A DNA stretch of 64,000 nt, taken from assembly GCF_000321225.1 (NCBI RefSeq), contig NW_004450460.1, positions 2,276,406 to 2,340,405 of the forward strand. Direction: 5' to 3'. Positions 1-11,400 of this stretch are shown one piece after another (positions within the stretch are counted from its first letter, which is position 1; each line of letters opens with the position of its first letter). A program made the translations under genes and the position numbers. This DNA is from Odobenus rosmarus divergens. Lineage: Eukaryota > Chordata > Mammalia > Carnivora > Odobenidae. The notes below the pieces were generated by a model. That model ran no database searches. It was given only the letters and a program-made list of their open reading frames with translations, and had not been told where the DNA came from.

Positions 1-420
1 CAGCTGATCCCAGCACGGCCCCCACAACACAGTCTTCATGAAGGCCACACAGTGCCCACCTCCCAGGCCCCTTGCACTCTGTGCTCTTCCTGGAGGGCAG
101 GCCCGTCCCCAATAAAAATGCCACACCAGTCACACCTTTGACTCGGTCAGCAACAAACACTAGGCTCAGGAAGCGGGAGCCTAAAATGTAGTTTCTGATG
201 CTCAGTTTTAGAAGTACACACAACGGACACCTGCACGAAACTACTATTCTTCTGAAAGCCACGTGCTCAGCCTAGCACATGCAGAGTGTGCCTGCCCAGC
301 AGCCTCCCCTCTGTCCACCAAGTCACAATAAGGCACTGTTAAAAATCACAGATCGGAAGATTGGATTAGGAATGAATGGAATTCCACCTTACCTAAAAAT
401 GCATGAATAACAGACAAAAA
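1..420 (-). other. NAP1L4: NAP1L4 3' UTR (partial, continues past left edge)
   Basis: Sequence downstream of the TAA on the minus strand. No AATAAA or ATTAAA on the minus strand was found here, so the cleavage site lies beyond the left edge. The AT-rich composition fits a 3' UTR. Confidence 0.7.
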
Positions 421-426
421 TTACAC
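421..426 (-). CDS. NAP1L4: NAP1L4 last coding piece: one Val codon and stop
   Basis: A pyrimidine-rich acceptor (TTTTCCCCATTTAG) ends at 427. The next six bases are GTG TAA, giving the C-terminal NPKV and a total of 375 aa. The terminal exon therefore carries a single sense codon and is otherwise 3' UTR. Confidence 0.85.
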   Translation of the reverse strand: M

Positions 427-2408
427 CTAAATGGGGAAAAAATTGAAAGGAAGTGTCAGCATGAAAGAAAACAAAATGCACAAAATTATACAGGCAGAAA
501 CAGCCACTTTCTCATGACAAAAAGGGCTACAAATTCTCGAGCCTGAGATGAGCAACCCCAACCCACCACACATCTATACGTTTAATACCAAAAAATCCTT
601 CCTCCCTCGTTTGCCTCCTTGTGCGCAGACTCTGACATGACCAATCCCTCCGAAGGATGAGACTCGGGCCCTTCTGGCTGCGCAGGGCTGGCGGTCCTCG
701 CGCCTCCCACCAGCGACCCATCTATCAGCCCCACCTCCCCCCACCGACAGCACACACGAAGACCCAGGGAGCGCCGGTCCGGACAACCCTCTACGGTGCC
801 GGACGACTTGTGAGAGAATGCGCTTCCAGAAAACAGATGTGTCAGGAAACAGAAAAGGACAAACAACAGAAGGCAGCGACAAGGGACGGAGTGACGGAGC
901 TCCCACCGCAAACTGCCCTCGGTCTGCTCTAGGACCCAAACCGTGAATAGCTCCCACCGCAAACCGCCCTCGGTCTGCTCTGGAATCCAAACCGTTGAGT
1001 GTGCCTGTCGGCAGCCCCCAGCTGCCCAGGGCGAGCCACCTGAGCCAGGGACCCCGTGTCACGGAGCCGAGCACAGGGATGCCTGCCCCACAGGCCCCCC
1101 ATGCTGGACAGGCCGACTGTGCAGAGGTGAGCACTTCTGTGAGCTTAGTCCCGAGGAGTATTTATATGGTACGTTTTAAGTTTGAAACCCACCTCCCATT
1201 CTTCTCTAGAAGGAGCCGAACTATAAATAAAGCATGCATTTACAGAAACATTCGGTGTTAAAAAACAAACAAACAAACAAAAACAGAGCTGGGTTATTAC
1301 ACTCACATTTAGTGCACATTCCACTTGGGGCAAAAACGGAGGGCAGACAAACACACACTTGTCTAGTTAAACTGAGATCCAGGTCACACACGGCAGGGGA
1401 GGTCAGTGCTCTGACAGCCCACGACGACGCAGTGAGCTACAGACTTCACACTCGCAAACAAGAGGGCGGCCTCCTACAGCCCGAGGACTGCATTAAAGCA
1501 GCTCTGGATTTAAGGGATGTGTCAGGTGACCAAGTGCCTTCATTTAAGCTGATCTGCCATCAGTAAACATTCAGACCTTCAGATAAAATTAATGGGGTTG
1601 CCCATTCTCCTCAGTTTTTGTTTGTTTTTGTTTTCTTAAAGCTTCCTACTTCACTTTCAATGACTGGAGATATTAGACGTAGCTTCCGAATATTCTCAGC
1701 CCAAAAGCAATTGTAAAACTGTCTCCAGTTTTATTACTCTATTCATTAAAAAAATAACCCCCCAAATTTACTTCTTTATACCTTTTCCAAAAATAAACAG
1801 AAGACACGGCTCCTTCATGTCGTCATCCACCCCTTCCCCCGAAAGGACTAAAGGTGTGGAGAGAAAGCCGCTCTCCTGGACGCGCTCACGAGCGAGCCGG
1901 GAAAGCCTCCGCCGGCTGCACACTGGGCACTGAGTCCTACAGAGGGGTGGCTTGAGCCCGTCCCCGGCCCGTTCTCCGTGCTCGGACGAGAGCAGGACGG
2001 GCGCTGCCAGGCGGGGACGCAGCCTGTGGCAGGGGCACGGCACTCCCGGGGGGGGGGCAGCCCCCCAAGACTGACCTTAGGGTTAACGTCGGCGTCGTCC
2101 TCGTCCTCCCCCTCCTCGTCGCCTTCCAATTCCTGCAAAAGGGTGAAAGCGAGCTCAACACACAACAGAAACCCCTGCAGAGCCGCCCCGGGCTCCAGCG
2201 GAAAAGCAGCGATCACCGTCCGCACGTGAGCGGGCCCCTCCTGGGCACAGTGGTCCGTGCGCTCCTCTTTGTTCTCAGTGGTAACGGACATAAACGCGAT
2301 GCTGAAAACGCGACCTGTTTGTTCAACCGACATTCCCTCAGCCGGTTTTCACAGGCCGACCGCAGGGTCAACAACGGGACTCAGGGACAGCACCTGCCGT
2401 ATCCTGCG

Positions 2409-2452
<44 letters not shown>

Positions 2453-5400
2453 TTTCAACAGCGTGGAGGCCCTGAGGCAGCTCCACACAAACCGAGCATG
2501 ACGGGCGGCCCATCCGCTCTAGCAGAGGCAGCCTAGCGGGGCCTCAGGGGAAGGACTCTCCACGTCTGCCGTGTCTTACCTCCTCCTCTCCTTCCTCACC
2601 CTCTTCAAACTGAAAAAGGAAAAAGGAAACAAGATTAGGTCTCGAAAGCAGGAGGGCAGCCTGACCCAGGCATGGTCCCTGTCAAGCACCCTACACCGGT
2701 CAGGCCTGGGGGCCGTAGAATTGCAGCCTGGCCTCTGGGCAGAGGGCAGCACCCGCTCCAGGCCCGTCTGGGGGCGGGGGGGGGGGGGGCGCCATGGTCG
2801 GCCACTGGGCTCCTCGGCCCCAACACTGTGGGCCGGGCTGGGGCCAGCGCTGCAGGGCCGCCTGTTCGAGAGCCCCGCTGTGTTGATAGGACGCCAGGTA
2901 CCTGCAAACCACACAAAACAAGGCCTGAGGATGGGGAAGGGTGCAGAAAGGAGATGGTCAGCATGAGAACGTACTGAGACCACCTGGGAAACTGGCTGAT
3001 CTAAATAAACCAGGAGCATGATTTTACTATGCAGATACGTGAATTTCAATGGTATTTTTTTAACTCATACAAGGGTAAATATTTACACATTAGAAATGTG
3101 ATAAAACTTTGGTGTTTAAATGTATAGAAGAAAAGCCCAACACTACGGTCAGCTGGTCTTGAATGAATTTCCTCAAGGTCCAAAGACATCACAGGTCAGA
3201 CTCACACTCAAACTCCACCTATCAGACTCAGATCAAGACCAAACACAAAACAAACCTCATCACTACCGCCTGCATGACACAGGAGACCTAAAGATTTACT
3301 ACACTTTTCTGAAGAACGTTTTTCTTATTGGAGCCCACACATATACTCCTTCGTGACAGCTCACACAAAACTTGTGCGGGCCTGAGGGCTGGTGGGGCCC
3401 AGCATGCGCGCCCTCTCGCACCAGCTGGGCCGTCAGGGCCCAAGCACACCCCAGTGCCCTTTCCAGCCTCTGACAGGGAAAGACCTAGGCAAATCTTGTC
3501 TTGCAGCCAATCACATTTTAGCTCAGACTGAACTAGCCTCAACCAGGCTCAAGCGCAGATTTTCTGAGGTTCTCAGATCATTTCACTCTGGACCTGGAGG
3601 GTCCTGTGGCAAACAGATCTCACACTGATGTACAACAGGGGTCGCTAAGTCGGGGTACAGAGCCTGTGGGACACGCAAGCCGAGCCGAGAGAATATGGAA
3701 GACAGAACCAGCACCCCCGGCTCCATTTCCTTCTACAACGACGTGTAGTGCTTGTGCAGGTTTCCAACGCATCAGCCCCTGCAAATTTACCTCTATGCCA
3801 AGGCGCACTAAGTAATGGTGCCAACAGGTGTTCTCCGAAAAGCCTGACAAGCCATCAGAGTCACTACAGCCGTGAGTGGTGAAGTCAAGACCCTGGTCTC
3901 AGCAGGCCTAAGTGGGGTGCCCCCTCGTAACCCCTCAACGACACTGCTGGGCAGCAGCACCTGCATCGGAGGTGTTGGGCGTGGACACATATAGACAGAG
4001 GACACACAGAGGACACGCAGAGCACTGCACCGCTCACCAGTACTATCCACTCACTCTGCCTGTATCTTAAGTAAATAAATATATATAAACTGCACAGTCA
4101 CATTTTAAAACTGATGGGCGTATGATCAAAAAAGTGTGGAGGGAAGACCGCTGGTCTAGAGATGCGCTTTCCAGTGTGTGTAGTCACTAGATTTTTGGGG
4201 CTACATTAAATAAAGCGGAACCATGCAGTTCCACAGCTGTCAACAGATTCATTCTACATCTTCGAACGTCACGTGGGGCCAGTCCCACCACACTGGACAG
4301 AGCAGGCCAAGGACAGCTCCGCCACCCCAGACCGTGCTGGCGTACAGTCTGCCGTGCCGACGTAAGCCTTAGCAATCACCTGAGTGCTCGGACGAGCCAA
4401 CACTACGCTGACGTGTGTGCTGCATGTTCTCCTGCCCACAACCCCCTCCCGGCCCAGGGATGGACGAACAGCCTTTCCGAAGCGAACGAGTCTCAGACTA
4501 CACAGCTCACACACATTGGACAGGCCATGCCCCGGGGCTGGGACCATCAGCACAGAAAACGTGAGAAGCAGGCATTCATTGCTCTGGCCGCTAAGCAGCT
4601 CAAACCTGCCCAGCTCCTGCTGCCCATCTGAAACCTCAACAGACCGCTTAGAAAGGAAACCTAGAACCACCCAGGAAACCTAAGAGCTCTAAAAGCAAGG
4701 GAATAAGTATCTGAAACATACTACTAACTGCACACTATAAAACAAAACTTTATTCCCACAAATCAAGACGACACAGTGAGCCGAGCCTGGGTTATGATGG
4801 AGAACTACCTCGGGTGACCGTCAAAGGACAGCTAGGGAGGCTGCGCTCAAGCAGGGAGGGAGGTGGGGGAGAGAGAAAAAGGGGCCTGCGCAGCCTGGCC
4901 ACCCCTCTGTGCACCATGGGTATCAAGTCTTTGGCACCGGCACACCACAGGCTAAGAGGAGTCAGCTCTGTAGATAACCTCTTGCTGTGATCAGACCTCT
5001 GAAAAGGAGATTTTTTTCCTCACGTTTCCAAGTCACCCAAAGCTTACAGACTTTAAGCAGGACAAGGTGAGCACCTGGGGCCTTTCAAGGATGCTGTCTG
5101 TGGACGGGGCTGGCACTCTGCTGCTCCAAGAGCACCCAGAGCCCTGCTCGGCCCCCACCCCCAACACTAAGGGTCCCCCAAGCTGCTGCTCAGGGCGCCC
5201 CACACCGCCAGAGGCAGGCCCCCAAGGGCTCCCACCCACATACGTTGTCGTCATCCTCTATGGCCTCCCCTGTGAAGTAGAGCACGGCCCGCGGGACTAT
5301 CCGCTCACGAAAGAAGTGTCCGATTTCAAAGTCAGAGGCTAATGTGAATTCCGAGTCTTCATCCTGAAAAGGGAAAACATCAATGTTAACTCACGTATAC

Positions 5401-8400
5401 GGGTGAGCGCTACGCCCCCCACCCGCACCGCGCCCCTCGCTCCGGGGGACCCAGCACTGCTGGGGATGGTGGGGTGCTCTGGCCCCGCCCCGCGGTGTCG
5501 TGAACACAGTGCACCCCGGGCCTCAGGGAGGAGGGAGGGACTGAAAAGAAGGTAGGCCACTACGCTGAAGATACAGAATGTGACAGCACGAGGGACCCGA
5601 CGACAACACAAAGCTTACCAGTGACTCTCCATCCCCAGACGCTAGGGAAAAAGACAAAACATACGCATGTTATGCTGACAACCAAAGCCTTTGCAAGCGC
5701 ACGCGGGCAGCTCCGAGGACAGGGAGGGTGGAACAGGGCACATCTGGAGCCCTGTGCCTCCCGCGGTGCCCTGGCCGCCCGCCCCTGCCTGACCTGCTTG
5801 GGAACGCCAACTGGGGAGAAGCTCTTCCTAGTTTAGTGTTAACACGTGGAAAGGCCTATCCAGGGGCCCCAGACTGCGGCCACTCGGTGCATTTACGCCT
5901 TCCGGAGAGTGAACCAGCGCCTGCAACCTGCACGACTCTGCAGGGAAAAGGACAATCGCCAAGCCTCGTGTCTGAAGCACTGCACCTCGGCGGGGCAACA
6001 GCGGCTGTGTCCACGTGCAGAGGAGGAAGGGGAGGACACAGTGCTGAAGCGTCCTTCCCACGAAATGGAAAGACTCCCTGTGGGCAGGAGGGTGCTGCTG
6101 GTCGCTGCCCACCACAGAGCACCGCACGGCTCGCCGAGGGGCAGCTCCACACACATGTGCACGTGGGACACACACATGCGCATGCGCGCGCGCACACGGC
6201 TACCGAGATTGCTGCTGCACCGGAGCCTGACCCAGAACCAAGGTGACAGGAAAGATGGGGACTTACAACCACTCAACAAAGCCCAGTGACACTCCAATGA
6301 TCACCTGACTCAAACCCCAGACTTTAGAGATGCTTGTTCAAGGCCCGGTCTTGCCAGGAGCTGGAAGCTTATGGCGCTGGCCGCATCCTGCCTCTCGGGG
6401 CCTCTCCCAGCTTGCAGTTCCCCATGGGCTGGGCACCCGCGTGTCAACACCACCCCTATGACACTGTCCCCGAGTCTTGGCACGTGAGCACCCCCCACGG
6501 GCTAAGATTTGGGTCTGGGGACTTTGGCCAGGGACTCTGCTCATGTGACTTTGGGACATGTTTTGTAGACTGAAGGACAAGGAGGGCACCGGACCAGCCA
6601 GCTTATGTTTCCTTCATTTCAAAACATGTTACCTCAATTCCGACATTTTTTCCTTGCCTGCCCCATCACCGCCCCATGGTCACTTTCTATTTGTTTACAG
6701 AACTCATCACTTGATATTATGTGTGATTACTTTAAAAGAGCTACGTTTACATGCAATTCATCTACCAGAGAACTGAAGTGTATAATTCAATAACCTCTGG
6801 GACATTTTTAGAGCTGGACAACCATCACAGAGCAGTTTTAGAACCCCAAACGTCACCCCCCCCCAAATTCGGAGTCCACTTAATTTCATTTTGATTTTAT
6901 TAAATTACTTAAAATCCAATCTTAAGAAACCTTCCAACAAAGCCACTGCATTTAGGAACCAAAGCCCCTCTGCTTCACATTGAATTCCTGCAAGTGACTG
7001 CCAAAGGGAATTCTCTAAAACAAGGAAACTGAACAACCACATCATGGCTATTGTTAGCCCAGACCAATACACATCTGCATCCTCTAGGCTCAAAGACAAA
7101 TCACAGAAAGATATGGGGCCGAAGGGCAGAGCTTGAGAAGCGAGGGCCCTCGGCTCAGAGACAAAGTTCTGGTCCAAGGCTCACACTTGAGAGTGGAGCC
7201 ACCCTGTGGCCGAGGGCGAACAGCTCACACACCCACCAATTACCTGTGGCATGGACGGGCAGTTCTAGATTTCAATCTAGAACTGTTTGTGTTCATGGAA
7301 CAGAAAATGCTTTATCCTGACTATCCTAACACTGCCAACCGGCCTGGCCTCCGCATTCTCTCAGGTTTAGAAAATTTTAAGACTTGCCAGTATTTGGGAC
7401 GCCTGGGTGTGGCTCAGTCAGTTGAGCGTCTGCCTTCAGCTCAGGTCATGACCCCAGGGTCCTGGGATCAAGTCCCACATGGGGCTCCTTGCTCAGCGGG
7501 GAGTCTGCTTCTCCCTCTGCCTCTACCTCTCCCCCCTTCTCGTTCTCTCTCTCAAATAAATAAGATCTTTAAGAGAAAAAAAAAGACGTGCCAGTATTTA
7601 CTCTCAAAACCTGTTGCTCACCCTCCACGAGGTCAAACTTTCCATCTTTATTTTATGACTTAAGGGGGAAAAAAAAAAATCGAAGTTTCCAAGCTAAGTC
7701 TTTTAAAACTGGAAATCCAATTACTTGTGTTGTCATGCTATATCAACTCCCAAGCCCCTTAAGTTCTACCAAGTCATGGAGAAAAACAAAGCTGAATTTA
7801 TGAGAAAGAGAGGTTGGGGGATGCTCCCCAAGCTGCACAGGTGTAACCGGAGTACAACCAGCCACAGAGGGGGCCTGCAGCAGGACGGGCGGCCCGAGGG
7901 ACGTCAGCAGGCCCCAGCAGTGAGGTGCGGAAGCGCCGGCTGGGGGCACTCCTGGCATCACTCCAGCTTTCTCACCGTGGAGCTCAGAGAGCCCGCCAAG
8001 CCTTCCCCTCCTGCTACAAGGAGGACCCACTACCCCTACCACCCCCGCACCCTGTGAGCACCAGCATCACGGCTCCTGGCACAGCAACCGTGTCCTTACT
8101 GGCCACTCTTGCCAGAGGACCCAGACCGGACTCAGGGTAACAAAGTGACTTCGCGTAGTACATAATCAACGTCCACAACACAACCTACTCACCTTTCAGC
8201 GGGCTGAAAAAGTTGAAAAACGAGTCGTTGGGAACTTGTTTGGTAATTGTTCTCACTGTGCCTCGGCCCTTATGTTTCTGCTTCTTCTTGATTGTTTTGA
8301 CTGTAACATTTTTCCCTTTCTTCCAGTCAATAGCACACCTACAGGGACAGATGGCCATCACGCACACAGACATATGCCCTGAAAAGCACCACGAACATCC

Positions 8401-11400
8401 ACGGTAAACAAGGCACAGCTAGAGGCTGAACTTGGACGACATAGGCAAACCAGGCTGCCAGCCAGCACCGCACACCTATGAAGTCCATGTGACGGCCAGC
8501 GAAAGGGAACAGGCCAAGCGGCCTGGGCTGCCACGGCACCATCTGAAGCCCGGGTCTTCTCCCCTGAGGAACCCCCTTCCCCACCCCCGCCAAGTATGTT
8601 TGCTGTGACCAAGCCCAGTCGAGGCTGGGTCAAGGTGCCCAGAGGATGCACAAGAGCTTGTCACCTGCTGCCTTCGTCCAGACCCCAGAGCACACCTGAA
8701 GTCACCCACTCACGCACCCAAATTCTCAAGGCAGCTAAGCAAGCAGGACAAGGTGAAGAGGCGGAAGGGGACCGCTGCACGAAGTACTGATGGGGGCGGA
8801 GCACACTGGGTCCGGGCTGCCGAGTGGGCCCGGCTGGGGGGCGAACCCCGCAGGTTTGCTCATCTTTCAATTGCTGCGGACCCACACGGATCCCCTGGCA
8901 GCACGTGACTAGCGTCTGCTCGGGAACATGCCTGGAAAGGCCGGCCTACTTCCCACACGACAGCCTGGCCCTGGGAAATGCGCTCTCAGAGTCACTCTCG
9001 CCATTCAAGTCTAGCTGGGTTTTAATAAAGCTCCAAACTGCTCATACGCAAGATTCAGAAGTACTTGGTTCCAGTGAGTAAGGGTAATTGTGCCAGTTCA
9101 AAAACAATTTCCCAAACCAAAAAACCACAATTTCCCAAACCATCTCAAACAAACCAAGAGGAAAGAACTCCAAACCACATTCTCTCCCTAGTGATCTCAC
9201 CTGAAATCACCAAGGTGCTCCATCATGAGTCCAACAATTAAACTGCCTCCCCAATTTCCAAAGCAAGCAACTGACCAGTACCGCCCTGCCCCGACTCATC
9301 CGTTCACTCAGCAAATATTTGCGGAGGGTCGTTTATCAGCTCAGCGAGGACAGCGTCATGCAAGGGACCTAGAGAACCCAATCCCTCCATCTGATGAGGA
9401 GACCGGGCCACCAGCCCCCACTTGGCACATGTGACCTCATGACACATTTCCCAGTGCAGGCCATCACAACCCCCCACAGAAAGACTATTTAATGTAAATC
9501 TTGGTCTACTGGGATTTTAAGGAGATTAAAGACATTTTGTTTGATTCCTGATTTCTCTTACTCGTTAAGTTCTAAAATCATCCGTTTTTCTTTCAGAAAT
9601 AGAAGGTGAAATGGCGAGTCCTTACCCGTCACAGTCAACTATTTCAGGACCTTCGAAGGAAAAGGGATCGGCCTTATCCGGCTCTGACTTCATCTTGTAT
9701 GTTTTTGTCAGGACTGAATTGGTAAAGTAGTCGTTGGGTTCAAAGTGGAACTCTAATACAAAAGACTGAAAACAAAAACTCAGGTAAGTACCACTTAAAA
9801 ATCTACAAGCAACCAGTGACAGACTTCACGAACCCCCACAGTACGTACTGGAGACCAGTGCCTCTCTGAGCGGGACGCCATAGACAGAAACCGTTATGGA
9901 AAAGTTCAACAGGTATGGCCACATGTCAAGAAAAACTTGATTACAAAAAACAGCAGCACCCAGTTCAAACACAAACGACAAGTGGGGGAATACCTGTGGC
10001 GCTTCAGCCCGAGCAGGGAGCACGTGACCCTCTGAGCCCCCTCCCCAGGAGAGGTCGAAGCTCTCCTGAGAAACCCTAGCTTCTCTCTGCCGCCCCGGGC
10101 TCACCCCGGCGGAGCTGGAGGGTCTGGACTAGGGGACACCAGGCAGCAGGGTCCAGCCCGCCCCTCCTTCTGCACTTGCATTCAGACAGAGCACCGCCTT
10201 CTCTGCCGCACAAAGGGGCCAGACTCTGCGAGGGTGGGGAGCACTGCCTGGGCCTCCCCAAACCACACCAAGGAAGGACAAGTTCATCCTTTGTTCACAA
10301 AGCACTGTGTAATCTGAAGAGCCAAGCTTAAGAGGAAAAATGGACACAGGGTGTGTACATAGCAGCAGACACAAATAAAGTCAAGTGGCAGTAAGAAGGA
10401 GTCTTGCTTTCTTCTTACCAATGTATGAATAATATGTAGAACTGGCAAGTGTTTTGGGAAATCAGGTCCACTCATATACTGTAAAAAGCTTTATAAAGGA
10501 CCATCTGGCAAGATCAAAAAATTAAAGTAAAATAAAATTCTCTGACCTGGTAACTCTACTCAGAGGAATTTATTGTTTGGGAAAAGACACCTGGGTGATG
10601 CATCATCAGTATGTGCAAAGATGCTCACCTCAGCCCTATTTTAAGGAAGAAAAGAGGACGTTGGTTAAGTTATAGTGATACTTTTATAAGACTAACTCTG
10701 GGTTCACATCACTTCTGCCTGTAGGTGCTGCGTGATCTTGTCAAATCACTCTGTCTCTGCTGCTGTTTCCTCATCTATAAAGTGGAAAGCACAATCCTCT
10801 CTCTCCCTGAGCTGACTAAAGGATTGACCTATGGAAGCACTTAGAACAGGGTTTATACAGGCTTACAGGCAATGCTTGCTAAACGTTAACTATTTCAATT
10901 TTCATTATAATGTATAAGGGTACAATTATCAATTGGGAAAAATAGATTAAATAGATTAAAACCAAACTACTTCCACTAAGGGGGAAGTGGAAACCAGACC
11001 GTGAAGAGCTCGAGTCCCCTGCAAGCTCAGCAACAGCACCCCACACAACCCCCTCTCCGCTCCTTGCCCAACCCCCAGGGCTACACCCACCCACCGCGAA
11101 GACAGAAGCAAGTGTTCAGTCAGTGAAGAGGCCGCTATGATCCCAGAACCACTGCAGGCTGCGACCGCAAGAGTGGGCAGGCACCCTGCGGGCCAGGGAG
11201 GGCTCACGAGCATCACTGGGGGCCCCGCCTCACTCCCTACGCTGGCACGGATCACACTACTCCTCTATCTCCCACCTCCTGCCCTACCAGCTCTCCAGAC
11301 CAAGTATGAGATCTCCTTTCTTCATGTTTTCCTATCCTTTCCTTCCCCATGGCTTCTGTTTAGTCTAGTGTAACACGTGACTGGGGATGAATCAAGAAAG

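Larger units (their letters stand above)
5642..8192 (-). other. NAP1L4: NAP1L4 intron 10
   Basis: A 2.55-kb intron holding an alternating purine-pyrimidine tract (about 6147-6198) and one SINE (7396-7584). The rest shows nothing recognisable. Confidence 0.75.

Noticed and set aside
1730..1735. Minus-strand AATAAA as the NAP1L4 polyadenylation site
   Set aside because: It lies inside intron 14, upstream of the terminal exon at 426; could at most be a cryptic intronic site.
2226..2501. Open frame with a poly-proline run
   Set aside because: The proline run is only the translated (C)43 tract inside a NAP1L4 intron.
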